Shown here one piece after another: positions 11,227 through 24,378 of a stretch of 64,000 nucleotides of DNA. The notes beneath the pieces are model-generated. The model was not told the origin of the DNA and ran no database searches. It was given only the letters and a program-made list of their open reading frames with translations. The translations under genes and the position numbers were made by a program. This DNA is from Paramyrothecium sp. XJ0827 (taxonomy: Eukaryota > Ascomycota > Sordariomycetes > Hypocreales > Stachybotryaceae): the NCBI GenBank assembly GCA_020881915.1, contig JAJFPB010000008.1, positions 1,178,001-1,242,000 of the forward strand, written 5' to 3'. The first letter of the stretch is position 1. The number at the start of each line of letters is the position of its first letter.

Positions 11227-13296
11227 ATGGATACACTACTGTACGTGCCGCGGCCCTTTGTTACCATGCCCATGCTTGCTATTCCTCTTCCCTTCGCCAT
11301 ATGCCCAGGTTGAAAGGGACCACACAGGACAGACGAACATGGGGCCTTCACCCCCGTCACAAATCCGTCCTGTGTCGTCTATCAATACTCGTAACAGTCC
11401 GAGAAGCACCTCTTCCCAAGAGCATACGCTGAACCCGTGAAATACGAAGACCCCAACTCTCTAACTAACTGCCATGACAGCACTGCCGAAATTGCGGTAA
11501 ATGCGCCGCGATATCGGCGAAAGAGCTCAACTTTTATTGATGCCATTCATGATGTTTCCGAAGACCAGGATATGGCTCCGGCCCAGCTTTACAGCACCAT
11601 GTCTGGTCGACTGTTCCATTCGGGCCGTATTGCCATCGCCATGGTAGGACCCCCAGCTCGTGGTAAAACGTAAGTTAAAACATCACAACCCAAACATACT
11701 TTGTGATTCTAATCATTTCAAGACACATCTGCGTGTCGATGGCCCGATACTTGCAATGGCTTGGAGTCAAGACACGCATTTTCCACCTGGGCGACTATCG
11801 ACGAGCAAGCGTTGGCCCTAACGGCTCTATCCCAGAAGACTACTTCTTTCCCAATGCCTCCCCATCCTCCGTTATCCTGCGTCAGAAAATCCTTAAGAAG
11901 TGCCGAGAGGACATTTACTCTTGGTTGAACCATGAAAATGGCCAGGTTGCCATCTATGATGCCGTGAATCCCACCGCAAGTGGACGACGCTCGCTTGCCA
12001 AGGAGTTTGCAAAGCACGACGTACAGGTATGCAGTGACTTGGGACGAGACAACCTGTTACGGAACTAACGGCGTATGCAGACCCTGTTCATTGAGTCCTT
12101 TGTCGATGATGAGCGAATTCTTCGGGAGAATGCCAGAAACGTCAAGATCTCGTCGCCGGATGTAAGCACTCACGCGCAAGTAACCCTTGTTTACCTCGAT
12201 TAACAGCAGTAGTTTGAGGGCATGGACCCAGACGAGGCAGCCAAGTTATACCTCAAACGTATTGAGATGCGGATACCAACTTTTGAGTCCATGAACGAAG
12301 CGGAATTGAACTACATTAAGATGATTAATGCTGGGGAGAAATTCTTCTACAACAACGTCAGCTTCAATTATCTCTCACACCGAATCGTTTTCTATCTTAC
12401 GAACCTCCACATCAAGTCGCGAACGACGTACTTCGTGCGCGCCGGAACAGCCGAAGAGGACTCTTACAAGGCAGATGCGCCGCTCTCAGAGGAGGGAAAG
12501 ACGTACGCCAAAATCATGACTGAGACGCTCCTAAAACACAGGGAACAAGAGCAAAAGGCACTGACCGAGAAGAACGGACCTGACGCCCTACTTCGGCCAC
12601 TCTCTGTCTGGACCTCGACGCGTCTTCGTACCATCCAGACGGCAGATCTCCTCAAGGACAAGGGCTACAAAGTCCGACAGCGGTCTCAGATGAGCCAGAT
12701 CAACCCCGGCGTCTGTGAAAAGATGTCCGAGCGTGTGATCCGTCAATTGTACCCGGAAGAAGTCGAGAAACACGAACTCGATCCGTACCATCATCGTTAC
12801 CCCCGTGCAGAGGTAAGCATCTAATCAACACAACACTTCACACTGCTCCGGTAGATTGCCATTCTAACAAAAACAGTCCTATCACGATCTCGCTGTGCGC
12901 CTCGAGCCAATAATTTTGGAGCTAGAGCGCGAGCAGAACGATCTGTTGATCATTGCGCATGAATCCGTCTTGCGAGTGCTGTACGCCTATCTGATGCACT
13001 GTTCTACCACAGTCATTCCTTCCCTCAAATTCCCCCGGGATGAGATTATTGAGATCATCCCTGCTGCATACCAAAATGAAGCCAAGAGGGTTCCCATCCT
13101 CGGCCTCGATCCGAACCTGGTGGCCGGCACACCCGATGGCGTTAGGATACTGGTTCCTGGTGGTAGCGCGCCCGCGAGCGGTCAGATGAGCCCGGTCCCT
13201 GCGGGAGTTGCAAGTCCGGTGGACCCGGCCGAGAGACTGCCAGCCATGAGTACACCCAAGGAGATGGTAGCGGACAAGGTGAATGACGAGGATTAA
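11227..13296 (+). CDS. 6-phosphofructo-2-kinase/fructose-2,6-bisphosphatase family, phosphatase site altered
   Basis: Six exons: 11227-11240, 11481-11669, 11723-12026, 12081-12161, 12213-12812 and 12877-13296. They encode 535 residues. The enzyme makes fructose 2,6-bisphosphate, the activator of phosphofructokinase, in the cytosol. The kinase domain has the P-loop GPPARGKT (61-68) and HLGDYRR, then YDAVNPTASGRR and FEGMDPDEAAKLYLKRI. The C-terminal histidine-phosphatase domain retains SLFxHE-like IIAHESVLRVLYAYL and the SYHDLAVRLEP stretch. Its first catalytic motif RHGE reads RAGT (272-275), so the phospho-accepting histidine is missing and the protein is probably a kinase only, like yeast PFK26. 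The tiny 14-nt first exon is inferred from a GTACGT donor and a TAACTAAC branch point with GACAG acceptor. If it is wrong, the start would be the ATG at 11572. Function confidence is high; the first exon is moderate. Confidence 0.88.
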
Positions 13297-16200
13297 CACT
13301 GCATAAACATGCGAGTGGAGTGTTGCGAGGGCAGCCATTTGGCATTCGGCATGATCAGCAGATGAACGGAGTTTGCGCTATACTGGAACAGAAAAGAACA
13401 TGAACCAGGTTCTCAACCACAGATCTGCGACAGATCGACCAGCCATGCAAATGAGGCGCTTGGCCAAAGTCGCGGCAAGATTATGAGCCTATGATATCCG
13501 GCAATTATCAATTATGTGAGCAGAATCAAACAGCGTCATTCGTTGAAGCACGTCCTATGACCTTTTTCGATGTGACAACAGCGGGTTGGCTCTGTAATGT
13601 CCGAGTCGACGGAATGTGACCAACTTGTTCATCTGCTTACGTTTCATGAATGTGATTAAACGAGACCTGGGCAAGTGGGTGACAGAAAAAGCAAGACTGC
13701 AAAGAGGACGAGCTCAGATATGAGTCCTTTGACCCTTCACTTTTTCGCTCATCGAGAGCTAAGATTAAAAAGGGAAAATGAGAGAAAACAAGAATGAATT
13801 ATAGATTGATGGTATTCGCTCTTAAAATATCATGCTTACAAGCGATTTTTCTTACCAGGGGATAACACATCTCTACTCTAAAGGTTCAAGTATAGATCAG
13901 AAGGATAGTGGCGGCGGGAAGCTGTGCGGCCACACTTTTCCTGTCACCGTCTTGCCGGGAAACAACGAGACACCGTAAAGAACTAACCGCATCGCTGCTT
14001 GTGACGTAGCAGCAAGACCTGTCGGAGCTATTCGCAATGCGATGATGGGCTCGATTCGACGCATGCAAATTCCTTTGGGGCGACGAGACCAACTCACCTT
14101 TTCACTTCGGACAGGTACCGATGACTCTTGGGTAAGGTAGCTGGGGTCGGCAGCTTTGCAGAGGGTGATCTGGGCTTTGCTGCATGTAAGCCTCAGAGCG
14201 AGCAGTATTTGCTTGCTCAAGGTCAGTTGTCGGACGCATGGCTTCCTTTTAGGCGAAATGTACGGGCTGCAGCACCACCTGCATGGAGAGAGGCCTCTCT
14301 GCGCTTCCCACATCGGCCCACCCCTTGTCACTTCCCACGCCGTCCGCTCATCTGGCTCCCTTCTCCGGCACGAGATGGTTCCCCCTCCGGACGTTCCTTA
14401 GATCACGGAAAAAACTATCGCTGCAGGTTGTCTCAGTCCAGCGTCGTAGCCGGGACCGAGCAGGGAGTCACCCATGGCTGCAGGTCGCTGTAAGCGGCAG
14501 TCTCGCGCTTCCAAAGCCGCGTGAGGTTGGGTGGAATTTCGCCTCGACGGAAACGATGACCCCACCATGACCTGCAGAAGGCCAATGTCCTGGTGCCAGA
14601 CCCTTTCCTTCTCTTGGAGTAGGAGTAGCGACGGAGTGGCCAGATCCTGCGACGATGACATGGTGTGCTTCAGCCATGCCGTGTGGTGTCATTCTGCTTA
14701 ACCAACCCAAGTAAATGAGTCCGAATGGAGGTCAGCGGATCCAGAGCAAGGGGAGGAAGCCTGTATCTTCATTCTTTGTGTAGTATCCGGACTTCATAGG
14801 TGGTTGCGTCAAGAGGCAAACGGGGCATCGAGCAGTTGCTTCCGCTAGATGATGAAGACTGATGCATGCAGGTTGCTTGGAAATGGTATGTGATAGCATG
14901 ATGATATATGACAGACATGGCTATGCCCTCCCAACGCACACACAGACCCACCGCCCGGACATGCCAGGGTGCAATTGAAGGGACTTCATGACGCCCAAAC
15001 CAACAGCGAGATGTGCCATTGCCCATTGAGAAAATTCCCGCACGCATCGCCCCTGAGACGATTCTTGGAATGACCCAGTCGGAAGATCGAAGCTTGCAGG
15101 CACTTGGTAGCTTCTCAGGGAGTGATAAGCTGGGTGATCTCGAAACTTGGCCCAGATCGGCTTGATGTTGGCCTGGATCGTAGCATTTCTCAACCCCTAG
15201 ATTCGGTGCGGAGTAGTGGGGCATACTTGGAGAGACGTTGTCGGCCTCGAACTAACATCCCTGACTGTGACATCAAAGATGACCAGCGGCGCTTTTCTAG
15301 ATGATTGTGATTGCTCCTCGTGGCATTGTAATGATCGTCCGCCGCATCAGTGAAATGCTCTGCGGTGAGGCATGGAATAATGGGATCGTGGCCTGCCGCA
15401 TCAATTTGGTCAAGTTAATGTGGCAGACTACTGCGACTTGGAGACTGGATAGGTGACAGGTCAAGAAGCTGGACACGATTGTCCCATGAGAGCCAGTGAT
15501 TGCGCCTGCCAAAGCTCGATCGGGCAGTGGATGCAAGCTGCTTGATTAGAAGACTATAATGTATTGAAACGTGCACGGGTATGATTTGCAAGGTGAGACG
15601 CCTTTCTGTGCATATGCTTGCTCTCGCGAGCTATACCGTAAGCACAAGCGGCTGTAACAGGCCGCCCCAAGCATTGACGCGAGGATGCAGATGTCGGCGC
15701 AGACGCGACAAGGCGAGTGACGCAGTTTGTGGTCAAGAGCAAACACGGTGGAGTTGGACAGGGGACCGTAGTACAAACAACGCTGATCCAAAGGTGGATT
15801 TGCATCGATGATATTGATCACGAGGCAGTAGAAAACTGCAACGAGAACTCTGGTAAGTGGGTCACTCACAGAACATTGGGGGTTTTCTTCAATAATCCAC
15901 CGGTTGCATGTTTGGAACAGCTATTCCCTGTTAGACTTGCTTGATCGAAGAATCCATGAATGGGGGCTACCGCCATTGTTACTGTCAATGGCAACCTTTG
16001 CCACGGTTTCTCACAACGAGGGGGGGGAAAGCGGGAACTGTGCAATCTGTAAGGTAGACAGTGCCGCAGGGACGAAGGGGGATCGTTGTGAAGCGACGGG
16101 ACAGAGCTACTTGGCTCACCCAGAAGTGGACGATCCCAATGAGGACCTGATGCTGACTGACACCGTCCCAGGCGTCGAGTAAAAACAGAGGGAACTTTCA

Positions 16201-19200
16201 CCGATCACCGGACCGAAAACAGACTGTCTGCTCGCCAATAGACATGCGCCGACCAGGTAGTACCTGGTTCACCACGAGCTTGATGGCGCAAGCAGGTGGC
16301 CGCTTGGTGGTCTCGAAGGCACCCTGGGACCCAAATCCCATGTGAAGGAGAGAAACTCATGCACGACTATTGGTCGACGCGTCCGTAGCCACCACGCCAG
16401 CGTATCGGCATCTAAGGAAATTAAGAATAGCAACCATCTGAAGCCAGGGTAGCTGCCGCAGAACAAATCTGGCTGGTAGGGTAGCAAGACATGGGTCGCC
16501 CATCAGGACTAAGGCGTGCCAGGCAAGGTAAGGTGAGGTGAGGTTAAGGCAGTGGTGCGTCGTTGGTTGACGTACGTCGAGGCGTCAATAGCTGCAAGAG
16601 GCCGTCTGACCTGGCTTGAAGGAGCTAGCGGCGAACCGTTTGCAGAAGTTACGTCCAATGGGAGATTGGATTGGCACCTGTGATGAATTGGTAGCCATTC
16701 CCGTTCGGCATGTAATATTGATGTTGAAGCTGGTAGGACGACGATCAGTTGGCCGGTAGTCGCTAGAGTGAAGGCGATGCTGGGGGCACATCGAGGAAGT
16801 TTGCCATGATGGCTCTCTAAGGCGATTTTCCAGTTGTGCTTCGACTCGACGTTGGCTTCGACTCTGACCAAAACGAGCTGCTTTCTGCTTTGCCCCATTG
16901 CTGCGGAACGACATGCCTCGCTCGCTATCCGTGCGATATCACGGGCCATCAATGAAGCTGTCCGGCAATCCAGGCCCGTCCACGACAGGTAAGCTTTGGC
17001 GCTACGCTGCGGATGCCGGGACATAACGACCAATGGGTGCTTCCAATTGATTGATGTGAGCACAGGTTGGGCATCTGTGCCTCAACCCACTTACTGTAGT
17101 ACGAGGACCCTTTTTTCTTCAGGTCATATGGTCTGAAGTATTTTTGACAGTTCTGGTGCTGTGTTGTGGGCAGATCCGGCTAGCGTCATGGTCTGCCTAC
17201 CTTAGTTGTTTCATTCTGTGTGGTGGTTTGTGGCATTCTGCCAAGCGAGGGGAAACAGCAATGCCGTAATTGCCTTTGGCAGTACCTTACCTAAAGGTGC
17301 TCAACGCTCCTCCTGGCTTGCTTGCTTTACGTTGTAGGCAGCGCCATACCAAGCCAACTTTGACCTCGTCGCCAGGCTAGTGCAAATTCGTTTCTACAAC
17401 TCGATATAACCACGAGTGCCCTGCCTTGCCTCAAGTGCCTCTTTCAGTCCCGTTCATTTCAGTGGAGCACATTCTGGCTGTGCCACTCTACGTCCGCGGG
17501 CGATGTTGAAGTAACGTCAAAGCACAATACTTTCCTTCGCTTTCTCTAACGAGAGTGCTCTTAAAATCGCGCCTTGGCTGAAGCCGTTTTTGATGTTCCT
17601 CGAATCTAGACCGAAAGCCCATGATCCAAGCCTGCCAGTCGGCTGACCCCAAAAGTCTGCTTGCGAAGAATAAATTGAGACAGAACGACACCCTCGTCCT
17701 TCCAATGGAAAGATGAAAAGCAAACCCGGAAAAGAGCGAAGACGATCCGAGATCATGCAAGGGAAGCACTGACAAGCTCCCACAACGCTCCAGACTCGGC
17801 CTTCGTATAGGTGGGCCATTTCAGGTACCTGTCCAATCATATGGGAAAAGAGCAGAGCGCCTGTTACCTCATGTGCAGGGAGGCGACTGAAGAACATGGC
17901 AGCAAGCGGCTTCTCACGAAAGGCGCAGATGGCCCGCCCATCTACCCTTTGTTAGCGTCCCACGACCAGGTCATGAGACCACATCGTAATGCCCATTGAA
18001 TGATGGAGCTGGCGTCCGGACCAGTGCCTACAGAGCCGTGCGCCAAACGGCGACCGGCCCCTGCGTCTTGCCTGCTCTGGGCAAGTCGTACCCATACAAA
18101 CTTCGGGGGCCGACCGGCGGCTGGATTGATACCCGCAACGTTTGACGACGGTCCTCGCGCGGACCATTACTTACATTACCCCGGCGAACTACCTTAAACG
18201 AGCCATTTCCAGAGGCTCCGTTTTCAATACGGCATCGTCTTGTCGCCACGACGACCCTAACCCAATCGCGGTCAGGGTGAGCTTCAAAGCTCCTCTGGAG
18301 GATCCGGGATCAACCAAGCCTAGGGGTCCATGACGTCGACCCTCATCCGTGCCTTGGCGTGACAGCTGGAGCTTGGAGGCTCTCATCAAAGGAGCCCCTC
18401 CAGCGTTCATGTCTTGTATTACCGTTATTGTGGTAAGCATCACTTTTGATTGGAAGACAAGAGGTATCCATGGCCGGATAGCATATTAATTAACGCAAAG
18501 AGTGACTCGGCCGAGGAGTACTCGTTGGAAGCCGTAGCGACCATTGCCTCTACTGCGTGGGATCATGCTGCAAGCGCCTTGAAATAGTTCGCTCGAAGGT
18601 AGTTAGAAAGTAACAGATGTTTTACACCCATAACGGCCATCGAGTCAATAATCTATCTTTATCTCCGGAAGAACCTCAGTTTCCCCTCCCGGTTCACTCT
18701 TTTTTTCTTAAAAACAATTCGCCAGCCCCCAACGTGAGCTTTTTGACGACAAGTAAAGTGAACGACGTGCAGCTCCGGCGGGTTTGTGGCTGTGGTCCTA
18801 GGGCACGAGGGCTCACCTGTTTTTTTTTTTTTGCAGGGAATTGCCTCGTACCACTCCATCGGAGCGGAAGACAAGCCCACCCCCCTGAACAGGTTCCAGT
18901 TGGCGGCTCCACTCGCCTACACATGCCCCGCATTTGCATGTGGCCCGCGCTGAACGACGAGGATGAACGTGGCACATCCACCAAGCAGTCCAAAAATGGC
19001 CATCGGGCTACGGACAGCAAGCTACCTTCGAGCGCCGACGGGAATGGCAGCACCACGGATGGCTCCTCGAAGACGCCAGAACCTACGACAGCCTCCGCCG
19101 AGCGCGGTTGCCAGCGGGTCACTGCCAAAAGAACAAAAACTCCGCCCGGAATCTCAGCCGGGCCTGTACGCTGTTATGCGGGTCTCACTTCGAATGCTGG

Positions 19201-20234
19201 ATACCAAAGCTCGAACCCCTGTCATTTCACCTCAAAGTGTTGTGCCAACGAGGCTTCGCAGCAGGAGCTGAGGTACAGATCGGAATTTGTCGCCGCCCTG
19301 AGGTGCCTGGACTCAAATCACCAAAACATACATTCTCTTCCTGCAGCTAGGCTTGACACCGCCGCTTACATGCTGTTTCATCGCCATCCCCTGCGGAAGG
19401 CTTGAACAGACGGCAAGGAATCGATTCCGCCACCTAGCCCGGTGTGATTGATCAGCTACACTGCCCCTACAACCAGGACTTCGGGTTGGGAGTGGATGAC
19501 GATGGTGATGGTGGACGGCACGGGAGGCTGATGCGCGCCGCCGAGAATCTGAATTATCCGTAGGAAGCATGGCTTTGCAGCTTAGTCGAGGATACTGATG
19601 ACCATCCGTTGCGGATCCATCTCATCCACTTTCGTTGCAGTGATTCCGCGGATAGCCATCGTTAGCTTACCCTGGTGTTGGTAGCGACGAGAGAGGCTCA
19701 TCCGTGGCGCCGGAGCATCCATCGCATTAGATGGTTTCTTATTAATGGCACACTCCCCTATCAAACACACTCTTCTCCGGTTTGGTCATGTTGCATTTGC
19801 TGGTACGCAGGCAAGACCAGGTCAGTTGCAGCCCACCTCAGTCATTTATGGCGTTGTACAGGATGGCTCAGGACCTTGGCGTTCGTAACGAGCATATACC
19901 CTGTCCATCGCAAGCGATCGTCCACAACCCTTCCGCCGCCGTCGAATCTCATACCCTGCAAGAGCCAGGAAGATCAATCACATCCTGTGAGATGTTTTGG
20001 CATTGAGAATTGAGCTCCCTTGACCGAAATCGACAAGTGCCGGCCTCTACCGAGAGACGGGCGTGCTCCATTGACAAATATCCCCAGCACAACTCTGGCG
20101 CGTACCGACGCAGAGGTACGTGCAAGGAGAAGTAGCGGGTACTTGTGCCGGGGGGAGGAACGTAGTGGAGGGATGTTGTAGTTGTTGACGAACGGGAGCT
20201 AGGGATGTTGTCTCACTGGCTTCTCTCACCTGTT

Positions 20235-20289
<55 letters not shown>

Positions 20290-20740
20290 TTCTTAGAATG
20301 TGCATGCTAGAGAGGGGCCATGGCCGGCGATTTTCTTCTGCAATCTGCTTTCCAAAGGGCAACTTCAGGCCGGCCATCCATGTAGAGCGCTGGTGATTTG
20401 TCGTTGCTGCTCAGAGCCCGAGGCTCATCAAGAGACGCAAGCACCCCATTGCAGGGCCCCAACTTCACAGGAGGTAGGTCAACAAAGCATGTACGCCCCT
20501 TGAATGTAATGGGAACCGCAAGCGTGGTGCGGTGAGGTACCTGCAGGCCTGGTGACCACTAGGTACAGGACTGCCAATGGGAGACGTTCGGGCGATGTTT
20601 TTGACTTCCGCTTGCCGAGATTTAGCGCCAGCTGCCCGTCTCAAAATGAGCACATGAGCAAGCCCAACGCTGCGGGTCCTGGGTCGCCTTTTTGATTTCC
20701 CTGGACTGGCTGCTGGCCGCCCACCCACCACCACCACTCG
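13297..20740. other. Long interval without a supported gene
   Basis: About 7.4 kb with ordinary base composition but no frame resembling a known protein. The longest frames (16509-17063 minus, 18617-19405 plus) have irregular composition and no domain, and the latter crosses a 13-T run near 18820. Features seen are pentamer AAGGT/GAGGT copies near 16522-16548, acctaaaggt near 17288, and a (CT)n tract at 20242-20290. It may hold regulatory DNA, a noncoding transcript or an old decayed insertion. I cannot tell which. Confidence 0.45.
20238..20292. repeat. (CT)n dinucleotide microsatellite
   Basis: About 50 bases of nearly uninterrupted CT on the plus strand with two TTT interruptions. The tract is polypyrimidine and lies ~2.6 kb upstream of the GSK3 start. 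Confidence 0.9.
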
Positions 20741-22911
20741 CTACCTGCCTACCAGCACCATTCCCAATTAACCCATTACCCATCTCCTACTGCTGCTCTG
20801 CCTTACATACCCGTCACGTCCCCTCAAACCTCAACCTGACCCTCCCTCCCGCCCATTAATCCCTCCTAAGCTCTGCTCCGCTTTGTACCTGCTTCAACCT
20901 TTCCCTTCACACACTCTCCCACCTCCGCCTCTCTCCCACCCCCTCTCGTCGAGTTTGGTTATCCGACCTCTGCATTGTTCCGCAGTGCCGTTCCTGTTCT
21001 GTGAAGAGAGAAAGTGTGCTGAAGAGACACTGTCGCCGTACACCTACATCCGTGTGTGAGCACATTCGCCTTGGTCGGAGCTTTCTCCAACCAGAGTCGT
21101 CGCCAAATTACCCAGCAGAACCTGTGGGCTCACACCGGGGAAAAAAAACACCCGGGAAACTGGGGTTTGTATGTTTCCTTTCCTTTGCTTTCTTCTCGAA
21201 ACTCAATTGTTACTCGGTGGAGCTAATCGTTTCCAGGCCGTGTCGTTGACCAGAAAGCTCACCCAATCTATCCCTCGTTCTCATTTCGCGAGCAACAGTT
21301 GCCCCGCGTTCGACCTACGCATCGCAACGCCGACGACCACCACCACAACCACATCCCTGACCCTCGCTGCCTACCGTTTGTCAACCGCCTGCAGCTCTTG
21401 AGAGATCTTTTTCCAGGACACGTTTACGCCGTTTGCGCCCAAGGAAAAAAAAAGACAGCCTTGGCTGATTGCGCTCAACGCTCTGCTGGTTCAGCCTGCC
21501 CACCGTTTGCGAGACTCGAGCTCCGAGAAGCCATTGTACCGAAATCCGAGTTTGGGCGCCGCCCGTTGTAGGACCTCGACAACTCCACAGCTCGCATTGC
21601 TTGTTTGTGCGCAAACAACGACCAAAAGCATTACCTTCCTGCCATCGTCACGTCACGTCACGTCACCTGTCGACTGCAGCGCTCTCGCATCTTTTGACGA
21701 CGCAAAGCCACTCAATTCCCGAGACATTCTTATCTCCGCAGTACCTTGTAAGTAGTATTTCACCCCATCTCCTTTTTTCTTACTTCTCCTGCCTGGATAT
21801 CTCGAAATCTTCAAAGCACTGTTTCGGCACACTCGCTGCACATTTTCTTTGTTCTTCACTCCCTGTCCCAGTCCAGTCGCGGGGATGTGCACGATGCCCA
21901 CTTTCCCCCAGCGTTGTCACGAGCGCGCTACATCAAGCACCCCGCCCTCCAGACCCGCTCCCTGCAGGCATTTTTGTGCCTACGCACCCACTAGTTCTCA
22001 CAACCTGAAATGGAGCTCTCCCATGTCCAAATGCCCAGCTGCCCTACTGCTCACCGGCCAGCTTGATGGTCGGTTGGTGGTTGCTGCGGCTTTCCTCGTA
22101 CGAGCACCTGCAAGAAGAGAATGCCGAAACAGAAGCAACTCTCTTGACAGGTGCAGGCGTCCCCTACTCGAGTCCTTGGCTGGAGATGCTTGCTTCAAAG
22201 TCCCGCTTGTTCTGGTTACCTGCTTTGGGTAGCCCTGCGACGACCCGCCTTGCCACCACCATCACCTAACTCCGTCATTCATCGCTGCCAGCGCCAGCGC
22301 TCCCTTTGCATAGCATACCTTAGTGCCTCGCCTGTCCTGCGCTGCCTCGCCGTCCGTGGTGATTATGCTGCACATGGTCTTGGCTAGCTGCCTCTCCCTC
22401 CCCCTCCTTTCCTGGGCCCCGCAACAACCACCCACCCCTCCTCCCAGTTCCCAACTCCAAGCCCGCTAAAACATCTCCATCGCATACACTTCCTTTCCTT
22501 CTTCTCGCATTTGCCAAAGCGTTGATCCTCCCAACATCCCGCGCGGAACGTTCCGTTTTATTGCAGCCACCTTACTGATCGAAAGCAATCATAGTCGCCG
22601 CCCTCAACTAACCCCATTCTGCGCGGTCTTGTCTGTCGCAGCCATTCAAAAAGCAACACAACTCAAGTCGTGCACTGCAGCCACCGCAGCCTTCGCTCTA
22701 CGCCAGTGTCTCAGACCGTCAAAAAGCAAACGGGACCTTTCTGCGCCCGTCGCCTGAACATCTAAGCCTATCTACTGCGGTGCCTTTTCCTTTTGCCCAA
22801 CACGGCTGCCCCAACCTCCAGCTCCTTTTCTCCTTCCACCTACATACCACCCAGGTGTCTTTACCTTGCCGATAGGTAGCCTGGCTGTTTTGTCAGGCTT
22901 CAGCTTCAGTC
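20741..22911 (+). promoter_or_regulatory. Pyrimidine-rich leader/promoter region of GSK3 gene
   Basis: About 2.1 kb rich in C and T on the plus strand, without a coding frame of recognisable origin, ending at the GSK3 start codon. Long CT-rich leaders are common upstream of highly expressed fungal genes. A GTAAGT at 21748 and candidate acceptors near the ATG (gtcaggcttcag, before 22907) would allow a leader intron of about 1.1 kb. Several short upstream ATG frames occur. The role as leader is inference. Confidence 0.4.
21646..21665. promoter_or_regulatory. Four tandem CGTCA half-CRE units
   Basis: CGTCA is repeated four times without gaps; the other strand reads TGACG four times. TGACG is the half-site of CRE/ATF-type bZIP factors. 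The array lies about 1.25 kb upstream of the GSK3 start codon. Binding is not shown by the sequence. Confidence 0.4.
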
Positions 22912-24378
22912 ATGTCGTCGCATCGACCCAACGCTTTCAACAGCTTGAGGATGGGAGGTAAGTCCGACCATCGCCTTCATGAGTTGTCGCTTGTGGCACG
23001 CTAACATCACCTCCGCAGAGGTAATTCGTGAGAAGGTCCAGGATGGCATCACTGGCGAGACCAAGGACCTACAATACACACAATGCAAGATTGTTGGCAA
23101 TGGCTCCTTCGGTGTTGTATTCCAGACCAAACTGTCCCCTTCAGGCGAGGATGCCGCAATCAAGCGCGTCCTGCAAGACAAGCGATTCAAGGTAAGCCGG
23201 CTACCAAAGTCCTGTAAACAATTCGGATCACTGACTGCTGCAACAGAACCGTGAGCTGCAAATCATGCGCATTGTCCGGCACCCGAATATTGTGCAGCTG
23301 AAGGCTTTCTATTACTCAAATGGCGAACGTGTAGGACATGCGAAATGACCCGAAGCGTTTGCAAACAAAGGCTGACACGTGTTACAGAAGGATGAGGTGT
23401 ACCTCAACTTGGTCCAAGAATTCGTCCCCGAGACAGTCTACCGCGCTTCGCGATTCTTCAACAAGATGAAGACAACAATGCCCATTCTCGAGGTCAAGCT
23501 GTACATCTACCAACTCTTCAGGGCCCTGGCGTACATCCACTCCCAAGGCATCTGCCACCGTGACATCAAGCCCCAAAACCTGCTGCTCGACCCCAACAGC
23601 GGCATCCTCAAGCTCTGCGATTTCGGAAGTGCCAAGATTCTTGTCGAGAACGAGCCTAACGTTTCCTACATTTGCTCCCGATATTACCGCGCCCCGGAAC
23701 TGATCTTTGGCGCGACCAACTACACCACCAAAATAGGTGAGCGGGGTTGTCAGATTCACGCCGCTTGAGGCATGGCTAACCTTGATTGCAGACGTGTGGT
23801 CGACAGGATGTGTGATGGCGGAACTTATGCTCGGACAGCCATTGTTCCCCGGTGAATCCGGTATTGACCAGCTTGTGGAAATCATCAAGGTGCTCGGAAC
23901 TCCGACCCGAGAGCAGATCCGGACCATGAACCCCAACTACATGGAGCACAAGTTTCCGCAAATCAAGCCTCACCCGTTCAACAAAGTGTTCCGCAAGGCG
24001 GATGCGAATGCCATCGATCTCATTGCTCGCCTCCTGGAGTACACGCCGACAGAGCGACAATCGGCCATCGATGCCATGATCCATCCCTTCTTTGACGAGC
24101 TACGAGACCCCGCCACCAAGCTGCCCGATTCGAGACACGGCACCGGCCAACTTCGGGATCTACCCGACTTGTTCGACTTTACTCGCCACGGTAGGCTGAC
24201 CCCCGGTGCGTTGAAGAGCTGAGCTAAGCTGACCCAAATCGCAGAACTTTCGATCGCGCCCAATCTGAACCCGCAGCTGGTGCCCCCACACATGCGACCT
24301 ACTCTGGCATCTCGGGGTCTCGATATCGACAACTTCACGCCGCTGACGAAACAAGAAATGATGGCGAAACTAGACTGA
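22912..24378 (+). CDS. gsk3: Glycogen synthase kinase 3 (serine/threonine kinase)
   Basis: Six exons: 22912-22957, 23019-23191, 23247-23330, 23388-23736, 23792-24190 and 24245-24378. They encode 394 residues, the usual fungal GSK3 length. GSK3 is a CMGC kinase acting in stress, development and glycogen or cell-wall signalling. Visible motifs are the Gly-rich loop [23 protein letters not shown] with the catalytic lysine, catalytic loop [19 protein letters not shown], and the activation loop [17 protein letters not shown]. The tyrosine in that loop is the conserved autophosphorylated residue. The C-terminal lobe carries [20 protein letters not shown] and [20 protein letters not shown]. All junctions preserve frame and have GTRNGN donors and CAG acceptors. 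The upstream region is unusually long and pyrimidine-rich. Confidence 0.96.

Noticed and set aside
16509..17063. 184-codon minus-strand frame
   Set aside because: There is no domain, no splice-linked neighbours and no codon bias like the nearby genes.
18617..19405. 262-codon plus-strand frame from an ATG
   Set aside because: It has no recognisable domain, composition shifts along its length and it crosses a 13-T run. It is probably chance in the gene-poor interval.
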